This document shows positions 1 to 10,999 of a stretch of 64,000 bases of DNA, in pieces (position 1 is the first letter of the stretch; every line of letters begins with the position of its first letter). The notes below the pieces were generated by a model. The model made no database searches. It saw nothing but the letters and a program-made list of their open reading frames with translations, and was not told the DNA's origin. A program made the translations under genes and the position numbers. Location: assembly GCF_004798865.1 (NCBI RefSeq), contig NW_025336347.1:20521430-20585429 (forward strand), in the 5' to 3' direction. The stretch is from Varanus komodoensis. Taxonomy: Eukaryota; Chordata; Lepidosauria; Squamata; Varanidae.

Positions 1-42
1 TTATTTTAGAGCAACTGCTGTTACAAAGTAAGCAACTACTTA

Positions 43-231
<189 letters not shown>

Positions 232-712
232 TTATTACATTACATTTCTATCCCATTAAATGTTTTTGATAGTATACCACTAATCTGAAAATTTAAGTCT
301 GATATTAATTTAAAATCAAACAGCCATTCTATACACACTTACTAATCAATAAGCCACACTGAAGCCAGCTGCACCATAAAAATCAAGATTATCTACATCA
401 AAATTTATACAAGAACTCACTTTTACATCTTAATTTTCTGAAAGCATGCTAATTAATAATTCCCAGTGAACTTACTAACCACCTTTGGATACCATAGTAA
501 GCCGTACTTCTTTCGTATTCCAGTTTACTATGAACAAGCAAATATACTAATACACGCTGTTTCACCATTGCCCATTCATAGTCTACTCAGAATGAACAAC
601 AAATGCATTCAACATGGAATGATGTCAGGACAAGAGAAATGTTGCAGCTAATATAATCCACCAAGAAAGTATTTTCTAAGGCAAAGAAAAAGTATCCAGA
701 TATAAGTATTAC

Positions 713-774
713 CTTGATGTTTTGAATTTTTCTATGCTGAATCCTATTGTTGGAACAATATCTTGAGTTTGAGC
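713..774 (-). CDS. ARL6: ARL6 (BBS3) second coding exon, switch I
   Basis: This 62-bp exon encodes AQTQDIVPTIGFSIEKFKTS and two bases of a serine codon, residues 42-61. It contains the switch I threonine T50 in PTIGF. The acceptor AG is at 776-775 and the donor is GTAATAC at 712 downward. It enters in phase 0 after the P-loop exon and leaves in phase 2, which fits the exon at 44-112. The only differences from the human protein I notice are conservative, so the exon looks functional. Confidence 0.95.
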
Positions 775-1129
775 CTTCATGAGAGAAAATTAGTCTCAGT
801 TTTAGTATTAATTTAGCTCAGTTTTAGTATTAAAATCAGATTTTATATTTTCTTTTGATCTAAATAGCATTATAAGCTTCAAATGCTATTATATAATGAT
901 AAGTCAAGAATTGGACAATAACAACATGAAAAACATCTCTGAATAAAAGGGAAAGGTTTGCAGAATGATAGCTCTATGTTGTCTTTTTCAGCAGTCAGTC
1001 TGTATCTTAAATAACATTTCTGTTTGTTTTATTTATTGGTCTGTGAGTTTTCACAGCTGATCAAATTTCTGAGCACTGATCATACAATTATTACTATTTT
1101 GTTGTGGTAATAGGTGGACAATATGTATT

Positions 1130-2900
1130 CCTTTGTGTTGTGCTTTTACAACAGTAGTTGCCATCCAAAACAACTGGGAGGCAACATGTTGGGAAAGGCT
1201 ATACTATAGGGAAATTACATTTCTTCAGAGTCCAAAATGCCACATGATTGCTGGGAATCTCCTGGGACACACCAGGGAAATTGGGGATAGCTTATCAATA
1301 GAGAATAAGGAAGTAGTGTACACAGATGCAGGAGTATCTTGATGATACAAGAATAGAGAGGAAAGTGCTTCCCAACCTCAAAAGCCGTGAAACATTGCAA
1401 ATAGATAACATCACAGAAAGACTTACTGGATCAGTGGATGAAGTGAATACATACAACAACTATCTAGACTGTGATGTATTTGTTACACTTCTTCCTCTGG
1501 AAGTTCTATCATGCAGATGAGGAAATGTTCCACTGAGTCCATCAGAATCAAGAGAAGAAAGATCTAATGTATTTTCTCCCAAGGAATCTTTTTCCCAACC
1601 AAACTTTGACCATGGCAATAACCTTTGACCGTCATCAGAAGCAGTGACCACTACTGAATGTTCGATGAACTCTGATCTGGAAAAAAACAAAAGGCAGTTC
1701 TGACTTCCAGGTTGTGGCTGTTAGAAAAAAATGGTCCTCTATGACAAGGAAGTATGTCAGCAAAGGAGAAGAAATGAATCTTAACTGAGCAACTGAACTG
1801 CTAGCCAAGAATTCCAAACAGGAGTACAGCAAATCGCAGGAAGCCAAACATGCAAGAAAGCATTCTTCTAAAAAGACACCAGCAGCCAAAAGCAAAGCTT
1901 TTGGAAAAGGTGGAAGGCGCAGAAAGGAGCAAGAAGCACCATATGAACAGCAAGAGAGAGCATCAAAGAAACCTTAGTCCAATTTCAGAGATGACAGATT
2001 TTTATGTCATCTTATCGAAGCACATTGCAACCACAAATGTCCATCTTCGATGATTTCAGCTCAGGTGTCCTGAACACCAAACCTATGACTGAAACTGCTA
2101 AAAGCAACAGCCGATTACATAGCAATGGAGGAAATAGTAGCTGCCTGCATTCCAGCTTGGATCTTTTTAAGGAAGATGACATGTCAAGGTCATCCTCGCC
2201 ACTTCAAGATGCTGCTGCATATGAAATGAAAAAACTGCTTCTTTGGGAATCAGCTGAAAAAAAACTTTCCTGAGAAAATGAAATAAATACCTTAAATGAA
2301 AATGAGTAATTGGTAAGAAATTACCAAACCCGCACGGATCTGGTAAAAACAACAAAACTAAGGAGATTCCTTCTTCATTGTTGATTCTGCAGTGGAGCTA
2401 ATGAATGAAAGCACTAATGTCAGCTTTAAAAGGTTCCCAAAGAGGAGCCGAAGACTCACCTGCTACCTTCCCATTGTTGAGGGTAGTCAGTCTGAAATGC
2501 CTGGAAACAATGCCGGTGTTCTTGGAAGTAATATGGAAGAACTTCCTCCTATGCCTCAGACGCACATTGATCCTGAACTCTTAAATAATTGGCAGTGCTC
2601 TACAGAAGAATCATTTAAGTGTGTAGCCAGAAAGGTGAGATGCAGCATGAGGCCTAAAGATTAAAAAAAAATCTGGATCCAGATTCCTGCTAATAATTCC
2701 TTAAACCAGTCTCCCTTGGATTATGTTTGCAAAGTCCAGAAATGGATATCCTCTTCTAATCCCCAGCAATCAGGGCTGGTTCATCAAAGGATGTTAAATG
2801 GGGTCAAGATGTTATTGGCAACCCACGAAGAGCAGAAAAACCTTATTGGCACTTATGAATCAAGATGAAGGGAGAGCATGTGTGTTGAGTCTTGAAGAAA
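1130..2900 (+). pseudogene. Unidentified broken coding-like region in ARL6 intron
   Basis: Protein-like stretches follow one another on the plus strand in changing frames. They include segments rich in K/S/R near 1850-2000, a segment with QPQMSIFDDFSSGVLN near 2035-2085, and MEELPPMPQTHIDPELLNNW near 2535-2595. Stops and frame shifts lie between them. Composition is codon-like rather than repeat-like, and I see no splice sites at the frame changes. The simplest reading is a decayed retrocopy of a large, disordered, coiled-coil type protein inserted antisense in the ARL6 intron. I do not recognise the parent gene. A poly(A) tail is not clear. Confidence 0.35.
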
Positions 2901-3239
2901 ATTAAAAGGGTTTGCATGTGGAGAAAAACAGAAGAGCAAGCTTTGCATACAAAAGTGATCACTGCTATCTAAAGGATTCTGAATGAGAAAGTTCTTTCAC
3001 CTTGTGCTTTAATTTAGACTGAAGATTGAAAGGGGAAACATAAAAGGTTTCATTTCATTTTGTTGCCCTGTGTTTAAATCCAGTAACACTGCAGATATAT
3101 TTTAACAAAATGCTTAAACAGAATTTACTTACAAGACATACAAGAGCACATATAAACCAGCACTTGCTTCCTTGCTGCCAATGGTTTATCCAGAATCATC
3201 AACAGGCAAGAACAAACCCCAAAGTACAGCGATAAACCT

Positions 3240-3492
3240 GTGTTTCAGACTGAACTATGCATATTAGGATCTGAGAAGGCAGGAGTCACTAGAGAAGGCA
3301 GTAAAGCTAGGGAAAGTTGAAGGGAGAAGAAGAAGAGCAAGGCCAAATACGGGATGGATCAATTCCATACAGGAAGCTACAGCCTTGAATTTACAAGCCC
3401 TGAGCAGGGCTTTGACGGACAGGACATTCTGGAGTACATCACAAGATCACCATAAGTTAGAGATGATTTGACAGCATATAACAACAACAAAA
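3240..3492 (+). mobile_element. BovB/RTE LINE 3' end
   Basis: The segment follows the BovB 3' end consensus: GATGGATC-AATTC, then GAAGCTACAGCCTTGAATTT, GAGCAGGGCTTTGACGGACAGGACATT, then a degenerate GTCGCCATAAGT tail and an (AAC)n end at 3480-3492. Only the last quarter-kilobase is left, as is usual for 5'-truncated copies. It could also be the BovB-derived tail of a Sauria SINE. It sits in the ARL6 intron, antisense to the gene. Confidence 0.75.
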
Positions 3493-3616
3493 CAAATGCC
3501 TTCTATCCTTCCACAAGTGTATCCAATGGTAATTTTTTTCAATAATGTTTTCTTTTTTCAGCTCTTCAATAAGACTTTTCAAACCGAGCTAACATACTCA
3601 CTAAAATATTACTTAC

Positions 3617-3767
3617 ATTAGATGGCTTCAACTTGTTGATAATTGTTGTTTTGCCACTATTGTCTAACCCAAGACACAAAACGTGAACGTCCTTTTTCTT
3701 CAGGCCAAGCCAGCCGGCTAGCTTGTCGAATAATCCCATAACTTAGAATGAATGCCACAGTCAATAC
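3617..3767 (-). CDS. ARL6: ARL6 (BBS3) first coding exon, P-loop
   Basis: ARL6 is an ARF-family GTPase that in its GTP form docks the BBSome on ciliary and endosomal membranes. Translation starts at 3739 and the exon encodes 41 residues: [20 protein letters not shown] and then [21 protein letters not shown]. The Walker A P-loop G24-L-D-N-S-G-K30-T31 is intact. The donor GTAAGT begins at 3616, and an acceptor CAG gives an exon start at 3767, leaving 28 bases of 5' UTR. Length and intron phase (0 after codon 41) match vertebrate ARL6 as I recall it. The non-coding first exon is probably in the CpG island near 7.85 kb, making a first intron of about 4 kb. Confidence 0.96.
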
Positions 3768-4679
3768 CTGTGTTAATGAAAAATATGACTACTTAAAACA
3801 GTTGCAATTATAGCAGGTAAACATGAATACCATGGTCATCAAATGTTTAGGATAAAAACATCCAGAGAGAAAATGGTGTCAAAGCAGGTTCTTTAATATA
3901 AGTAACTAAAAGATAAACTAAGAACTTTGTAAGCAGCAGTGGATTCCTTGCAAGAGGAAGAAAAGTGGGATATAAATACAATCTAAGAATAATTTGGAAA
4001 GTGTGGTACTTTCAAAGCAGTTCAATTACTTGTCTGAAGTACAATATCCTTATATCAATATAATTTACCTATAGTATCACAGTTTTTGTTTCATCCAGAT
4101 CAGTGCATTATGCATAGGGAAATAAAATGCACTAACTGGTCTCATTACTTACTTAGCACCCTTACTTAGTGAGCGTGCTAAGAACATCTGCTTCTTCCGT
4201 TATGATTGGAAAGGCTTCACATAACATTTGGTCAAGCCCTAGTTCAGAATTCTTTCTGAACCGAACCACTTTTATCTCCTTAGAATTTAATACTGATATA
4301 CAAGGCAAGACGACCACCAGAGATATTTGCATAACTTTTTCAAAATAGGTCCAACGATCTGAAGCAAATGAGCCAAATTACACAGAAAACACCATACAAT
4401 GCTAAGAAATCATCACTCATTTATAAAAGTGTTTGAACTATATAATACGTTGTATCATCAAGGATAGGATCAGTATTCCATACTACAATGCTGTAAAAAT
4501 GGCACTTGTCAACTACAGCGGAAAGGCCTCCATACGTAGTCTATGGATCAGGTTTGCAATCTGAACTTCCCACGACATTTTCTGTGCCAACTGTATCTGT
4601 CCCTGTGGCGTGGCACTCTGACTTGGGAACTAGGTCCTACAGGTTTCTAGGCATGTGGTAATTCTGACAAACTGAAAGT

Positions 4680-4740
4680 ATTCATAGTTTATTTCTATAC
4701 TGCCCAACAGCCAAAGAAATCTGGGTGGTTCACAACAAGA
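4680..4740 (-). repeat. L2-like LINE/SINE 3' tail fragment
   Basis: TTTATTTCTATACTGCCC, then GGTGGTTCACAACA, is the reverse complement of the common squamate L2-type 3' end. Only about 60 bases are recognisable. Confidence 0.5.
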
Positions 4741-4886
4741 GGAATCATCTGAAATGCAGGAATCACTCTTCTGAATGTTGTCTTTCTGCTGCAAAGGCTG
4801 TGTTAAGACCTTCCTGAAGAACTAGTGCCCTTCCTCGCCAGTAAGCTTCTCACTCATCTTTTTGATTTTGCTAAAGAAAAACCTTT

Positions 4887-5535
4887 AAGAAGTAAGGTTT
4901 TAACACAAAAATTCTGGAAACTGATACATGCAGAAAATCTTTAAAATTAAGTTTCCTATGAGCCCCAAGAACATGCTTTTGAATATTGTGCCAGAGACCC
5001 TTTAAAAAAAATATGTCAGAGTTATTTAAATATTTGACTATGGCAGCAAGAATCACAATAGCTTCAAAATGGAAAACACCAGAGCCTCCAACCATTGAAG
5101 AATGGAGAACTAGGTTAGCAGAATATGCAGCGATGGCAAAGCTGTAACTAATTATGCAAATAGACCATTAGAGGAATTTAATGACAAATGGAAATTTTAT
5201 TGTGCTCAGCATGATTAATGGAAGTTCAGGAGTTTAGAAGGGAAAAAGGAAAGCATTAGAATTTGAACTGGTTAAAAAATCTGTTGATGTATAGAATCAT
5301 GATTCTTTTTTTTTTGCAAACTCTCATAGAGTGTGGGAAGATATGAAGAGAGTCGGTTCCGGGGGTGGCAGTAAATGGGTTGTGTTGTTTGTAATTCCCT
5401 TGGCAACTTCGTTTATTTTGTTCACTTTAGTCTGTTCTGTTTATGTTAGTTTTTCTTTTGTTCTGTATTTTTTCCTATGTAATTGTATATGTTGGGAAAA
5501 TAAAAATATTTTTTTAAAAAGAAGTAAGGTTTTAA
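4887..5535 (+). mobile_element. 5'-truncated L1-like LINE with 17-bp target-site duplication
   Basis: A perfect direct repeat, AAGAAGTAAGGTTTTAA, at 4887-4903 and 5519-5535 brackets a 615-bp insert. The insert encodes an L1 ORF2 C-terminal-like stretch (LTMAARITIASKWKTPEPPT, then IEEWRTRLAEYAAMAKL, about 5034-5145). It then runs through a short 3' UTR to an A-rich tail at 5490-5518. This is the signature of target-primed reverse transcription by an L1 element. The intact target-site repeat suggests a fairly young insertion. Confidence 0.85.
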
Positions 5536-5762
5536 TTCCACCCATACCCCATACCTAGTGGGGTGTTTTTATTCTAAAGAAACTAGCTAAGTATTTAATA
5601 TGCCCAAATGACAAGGTATCAAGGGAATGAAATAAATGAAATACTAGCAATGTTAATATAATTCCAAGACACAGGGTTTTTTTTTAAAGGCAAACAAAGC
5701 AGTTTATTTAGAATGCCACTAACACAATACTGAGTATCACTAGTAAGCACAATCAGATACTG

Positions 5763-6005
5763 AAGATGAAACTCAAATACTTTGGCCACCTAATGAGAAG
5801 GAACAACTCACTGGAGAAGATCTTGATGCTGGGAACAACTGATGGCAAAAGAAGAAGGGGACTGCAGAGGATGAGGGGGCTGGATGGAGCCACTGGGGCA
5901 ATGGGTGTGAGCTTGGGAGGGCTCCAGGGGATGGTGGAGGCAGCAATGCCTGGAGGAACATGATAGATCGGGCATGACTTTGCGACTAACAAAAGTAAGA
6001 AAGAT
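5763..6005 (+). mobile_element. BovB/RTE LINE ORF C-terminus and 3' end
   Basis: The frame reads MKLKYFGHLMRRNNSLEKIL, then GKRRRGLQRMRGLDGATGAM. This matches the familiar BovB C-terminus (KYFGH-MRR-SLEK-LG--GKRRRGRQRMRWLDG). It is followed by the tail RAWLCD*-like segment near 5965-5990. Only the 3' end is present and at least one stop lies near the C-terminus. The element lies in ARL6 intron 1, antisense to the gene. Confidence 0.8.
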
Positions 6006-6639
6006 ACGGAACATATTATGAAGGTAGAAATAAAACAAGTGTGAAACAATTCATCATTATGAATCTGGGTAAGAAAAAATTAAATAAATATTTTCATGCC
6101 AATGTTAGAAATACCTGCAGCTATGTTAATATTCTTTCCAGCTATGACCTTGGGTACCAGCCACTCAACAGCAGGATGGTTTCAAATGTATAAATTGAGT
6201 CTGACCTGATAGATTAAATCCTGTGGGTTCTGAACTGAATAGCTGGAGCAGTTATTTCAATTAAAACTAGCCAGTAGGTGTCCTCCTGCCAGAACAGATA
6301 GTTCTGTTTGTTCAAATTCTCCCTTCCTCTTGACAAATCCTAAATCTAATCTAGAAGGTTGGGGGGTATAAGCACCAACATGCATTAGAATCCTCATTTA
6401 CCAAAGAGCAGAGAAAGACAAGGCAGACTAGGCTAAGGAAATTGAGCCAGCCCAGTCATAAGTGGGAAGGATGGGAAAGGCTAAGGGGCCAACATTTCAA
6501 AAAAAAAGTTTGAGAGGCCTTAGTACTGAGCAAAATAAATAAATAAAAATCTATGCTTCAGACAAAGTTTTGTAGCATAAATGTTTTTCTGAGCATTGCC
6601 TTTTCACTAAAGAGTACAAGTAGTTCCCCTAATATTACA

Positions 6640-7095
6640 GTTGTTAGCACTGGCTAGGCCTCATCTGGACTGCGGTATGCAAACAAAGTGGAAAGGATTC
6701 AGACTGGAAGCAAACCAGTATAAGGAGAGATTGCAAAAAATGAGCATGTGTAACTTAGAGAAGGCTGAAAGGTGATATGATAGCACTTTACAAGTACTTG
6801 AAAAGCTGTCACAAAGAGGAATGCCAAGATCTCTAGGCTATCCCAGAGAAGACACGGAATAAGGGGCTCGTCACAGGAAGCCAAATTCCAGCTGAACTTC
6901 AGGATGAACTTCCAGTCTCTGAGCAATGCACAATGGAACCAATGACCTGGGGAGGTTGTGGGCTCTCCCACACTAGAGGCATTTGAGAGGCAGCTGGAGG
7001 GATGGTTTAACTGGGAGTCCTGCACTGAGGAAGGGGATTGGACCTGATGACTCCCTGCCCCCCCCCCGTCAACTCTATTGTTCTATTATTTTATA
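6640..7095 (+). mobile_element. CR1 LINE 3' end
   Basis: The segment has the CR1 3' signature: AGGCATTTGAGAGGCAGCTGG, then a GAGGAAGGGGATTGGACCTGATGACTC block, then AACTCTATTGTTCTATTATT at the end (7070-7092), the usual short CR1 3' repeat. The upstream part matches the hallmark CR1 stretch around AAGGTGATATGATAGCACTT. The copy is 5' truncated and rather diverged. Confidence 0.85.
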
Positions 7096-7469
7096 TCAGC
7101 ATATGTAGGATCTGAGTTTTGACCTGTAATCCTACATACTCCACTTAACTTAGTGGATGCTATTTCCAGGTGTGTGTAAAAAGGATTAGATAGTAAAACA
7201 CCAAGTTTTCATCCTCCACCACTGCATCCTTACACTCGCTGGTACTACAGTTTTTATGCATGATCCCATCCCCAGAAGCTGCCTAAGTTAAAGAGAAGGA
7301 AACACGGTAGCCTAAGTATTAAATTAAGAGATGTAGTGGTTAAGACCATGGCAGCTGCTTTCTTATGGACCTCTCCTACTCGACCAACCCACACAGGCGA
7401 CCTCCGGCCTTTACCCTCTTGACTCCACCTGGGTCCAAGATCCCCCCCGCCCCCCAGAAAAGAAGATCA

Positions 7470-7622
7470 AGCGGTGGTGCCTTGGTTAAAAGGTCGAACG
7501 CCCCCATTCAAATTTCCCTCCTCGGCTCTGAGGCTCCTGGGGTAACCCTGGATCAGTCACTCACGCACACTCCCCCCCCCCCCTCAGCCTAGCCTGGCCT
7601 ACTCCGCAGGGGTATGGAGAGG
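7470..7622 (+). repeat. tRNA-derived SINE (MIR/CORE-like), diverged
   Basis: GTGCCTTGGTTAAAAGGTCG resembles a tRNA A box, and CCATTCAAATTTCCCTCCTCGGC the B-box region. GGATCAGTCACTCAC and GCCTGGCCTACTCCGCAGGG then follow the body seen in other copies in this window. Two C-runs have expanded inside it. The copy lies at the edge of the ARL6 CpG island. Confidence 0.45.
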
Positions 7623-7679
7623 ACAAGACGGGAGTGAGTGCCGGGAAAGGGAGCCATCGTCAGAGCATGGCCATGTCAT

Positions 7680-7960
7680 AAACACGACTCATACTGACGG
7701 AGCAGGGAACCAGCCGCCCTCAGCCCCGAGCGAAGCGCTTGCGAGCCCATCACTCACGCCCGCTCCCCGACCTCCCCATCGCCGGCTCTGCGGGAGAAAG
7801 AGGCCGCCCGACGCTACTCACGCGGGAAGCGCGGCCGCCTCAGACTAGGCCCTGGAAGGAGCGCCGCGGCCCCGCCCCACCGCCCTGACGCGGCGGCGTT
7901 GCCTGGGAGACCGAATCATCCTCTTAGCCACGCCCTCCCGGCCGTGGGAAGATTTCGCCA
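7680..7960 (-). promoter_or_regulatory. ARL6: ARL6 CpG-island promoter and non-coding first exon
   Basis: This is a dense CpG segment in otherwise AT-rich DNA, with GC boxes near 7868-7880. On the minus strand a strong donor, CCCGC|GTGAGTAG, ends a candidate first exon at 7822. That exon would start somewhere in 7830-7895 and splice to the acceptor before 3767. The island is the only promoter-like sequence upstream of the ARL6 start codon in this stretch. The exact start site cannot be read from sequence alone. Confidence 0.7.
7898..7911 (-). promoter_or_regulatory. ARL6: RFX X-box match in ARL6 promoter
   Basis: GTTGCCTGGGAGAC fits the X-box pattern RYYNYY-N(1-3)-RRNRAC with a two-base spacer (GTTGCC, TG, GGAGAC). 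RFX factors drive many ciliary and BBS genes through such sites. It lies about 75-90 bases upstream of the putative first-exon donor, a normal promoter distance. Confidence 0.55.
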
Positions 7961-10650
7961 CGCCCCCTTTTCAGCACTGTCTGTGGGACGGTCGCTGTCT
8001 GCACGAGGGATGCCTATCGCTTCGAGCAGAGGAGGAAGAGCATGACCGTAAGAGTGACTGGAAGTACAGATTGTGCCCAACTTCCAGTTCTCTTCCAGTA
8101 ACTTTCTCCCGCTTATAGCAAGACAGAAACGGGAACAGCAGGTGCAGAATCCGGGAATTAGTGCGGCGAGTTGGCAGAATCATGTCTCTCTGTCCCCAAT
8201 AAAAGGCAGCAACAAATACAGGAAGCTTTGTCTCCCTTGGGTTTCTTTGAGCAAATGTTTAAGTGTGGTAGATGCAAAACTGGATTCCATTCTCTTCGAA
8301 CATAGTAGCTCTAAGTTGCACTTGGCATCAAAAGACAAACGTTTCAATATCCATAATTAGTGCTAGCCATAATCTTATGTCTGGAGATCCATATCTGCTT
8401 ACACTGGATATGTGGAGGAAGAGATGGAGGGTGTTAAAGCAGCCACCTTCCATTTTATGGATATGACTCATGGGAACCTATGCCTGGATTGGCTTCCTTG
8501 GCGTAAAAGTATGAAGTTCCTCCAAAGGGGGAAGCATCAGCACTGGAACTCTTTAACCCTGCTCTTTAATACTTAGTTCAAGGGATAGCTGTTCCTTTTA
8601 GCACCTGCGAATTGCTGCAGATACATATAACTCTATTTACATCTGCCTTCAAGGTAAAGCAAGGAATAGCAGAAATCAAATGCTTTTAAAACAACTTTTC
8701 ATAATGTTGCAGGACACCCGCCTGAAATAAGGACTCTGCCTGATTGCCCCCAGTGATGGTTATGTCCTTGGTCAAGGCAGAACTGGTAGAGATGCAGTAT
8801 CAAAAAGAGAAATGCAAAATTATGAGCAAAGGAACAAATCTGTATTCCCAGATAGATTTCTCTCACTATTATCAAGGCACATAATCCTTCATTTTCTCCT
8901 TAAAAGAATTTTTATGGACAGAAGTCAGTAACAGTGAGGAAACACAGCAGGGTTGCTCATGGGAGGCAATGATGTCTGGACCGTGGTAAAACTACACAAC
9001 TGAAACAAGATGATTGCATAATATGACAATTCATCTTGAAGCACCTGCTATCTTGGCCTGAAATTTCTCTCTGATCAGGTCCTCCCTCCCCTCTCCCTAC
9101 CTTGTACACAACGAACTAAAGAACTACCTTGTACACAACGAACTAATGTTCTGTACAAGGGGCTTTTGTGATATCATAGTCATACAAGCTGTTTGCAAAT
9201 GATACATGATAGTGGAACCAAAAGGATGAATGAATAAGATGGAAAAAAGGAGGAAGATGTGTCAGGGCAGACATATATTAGCGTATGTATACCTGATGTA
9301 CCTGGGAATCAGAACTAACCACATAGTTGCCTGACAAGATTGGGATGCCCATCTTAACAGTCAAAAACTTCTCCTCAGTTTCAGCTTTTCCGCAACTGTA
9401 TTATGACAGAGCTTTGGTTCATTTACGCCTACCTTCTCCTTTTCTCTTCCTGTATTAACCTGTGGTGAGAGGCAGGTTTAGCATGAGAGAGTTTCAGGGT
9501 ATGGGAATTATTTGTACTTTTCATAATTATTTTAACAATTGGTTGCACCTTGGTTTTTTCTGCTGGTTTTGTGGGAGATGTAGCCTTCCAGCAGCCACCC
9601 TGACTGGCTGCTGGAGTAGGACTGAAGTATGTCATTTTGATTAAAATATAGATTATAATGTCCCTTGTTTAATTCATCCTACATGTTAGGGTAACTACCA
9701 ATGTTGGATAACTAGGGGTTCACACTGAGTTGTATAAATTAAGGAGACCTACAATCTAGGTTTTCTGGGACTTTGCCACAAACTGCCTAGTCAAAACTGT
9801 CCCCAAATTTCAGCATTCTATCTTTTAGAGTTTTCTTTCTATAAACCAAAATAACCAAAAACATAGGGAACAAAATGTCTCCCCCGAAGAGCTATTGATC
9901 TTTGCTATATAATGGAACATACTGAGGTACAAAATGTCCCATATTGTTTTGGTGAAACTAAAGGTAATTTTAGTCTGATTTACATGTCCGAAGAGCACCC
10001 TCTTGCCTTTCAAGGATGGGGGATTGCGGGAGATTTTAGACTGGGTGCCAGGAGGATGGGAAACCCTCTCCCTGACCCACAGGCTGAAATATGGCAGCCC
10101 ATTATTTTGCTGACGGTTCTCTGATGAGTGGACAGTCATTTCTCAGATACAGAGTTTCAGTGAGATCTGTTTATAATAATTAACATTGAGAACGGCAGGG
10201 AGGTATCTCTTTGGAAGAAAACCATGTTTTCCAACTTAATTTAGTGCTATTATTGGGCCAAGGAAAAATGTGGCATCTTCAAGTGCATGCACAGTTTAAA
10301 AAAAAAAGTGTGTGCGCTTCAATTCAGACATTATTTTTGAGAGGGGAGGATGTTTACTCTATTTTTCCTGATTTTACACAATGGAAAGTGTTCCTAGGAT
10401 GGAAAGAGAAGCATTTCTGGGAATGTATGTACAGTTCTAATGCTTTTGTCCTGTTTCTGTGGGGAATGGGGGAATAAAGCAATAAAGCATAAATAAATCC
10501 TTGACAAAAATATATTAACTCCTTTTCCTGCTTGGCTAGAATAGGAGGTTTTCCTGGGACAGAAAAAGAAGCGTCAGTAGGGATGCAGTTATGATTCTAT
10601 GTGATTCTGTATATGGGATGTGGAATATTATATAACCAATTCAGGAAGAA
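7960..10650. other. Intergenic, no gene seen; one small tandem repeat
   Basis: AT-rich DNA upstream of ARL6. A 27-base unit containing CTACCTTGTACACAACGAAC occurs twice in tandem at 9097-9146. No ORF in it shows family features, and no recognisable LINE or SINE core was seen. Confidence 0.5.
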
Positions 10651-10679
10651 ATAAATATACTCTATATTTTCTTATTTTA

Positions 10680-10965
10680 CAGTCTGCCGTCTGAGTGCAG
10701 CAGAAGTTTTGAAGCAGCTTTTAAAGAGTGGAACTGTAAACGCTGAGTCTGAAGAAGAGGAGGGAATGCCACATGTGGCCATTCAAGAAGCACATATCCA
10801 GCAAACCTAGGAAATATGCCATACAGGTTTGGTGGTACTGTGATGCTGGGAGATCCTGCCCTCTCAGGAGAGATGTGTGGATGTGTAGGCAGCCTAGAGT
10901 ACCACAGGGAACTCACCTTGGCTTCAACATGGTGACAAACCTTGCGGGATCCTATTCCACACTGG
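10680..10965 (+). pseudogene. piggyBac-type transposase relic
   Basis: On the plus strand near 10770-10960 the frame reads WPFKKHISSKPRKYAIQVWW and then YCDAGRSCPL. This resembles the piggyBac DDE-domain stretch (YIPSKP-KYGIK-W--CDA-TSYPL) found in PGBD-like proteins, followed by a QP-rich segment and a G-x-N-V-like motif. A short upstream segment in another frame (LSAAEVLKQLLKSGTVNAES, from about 10685) may be the transposase N-terminus. The piece is about a tenth of a full transposase, with frame breaks and no terminal repeats seen. Confidence 0.5.
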
Positions 10966-10999
10966 CAGAAATATGGTAGGGGGCAAGGGAGAATTAAAC

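Noticed and set aside
5753-6049. Several minus-strand open frames of up to 98 codons
   Set aside because: Antisense shadows of the BovB C-terminal coding segment.
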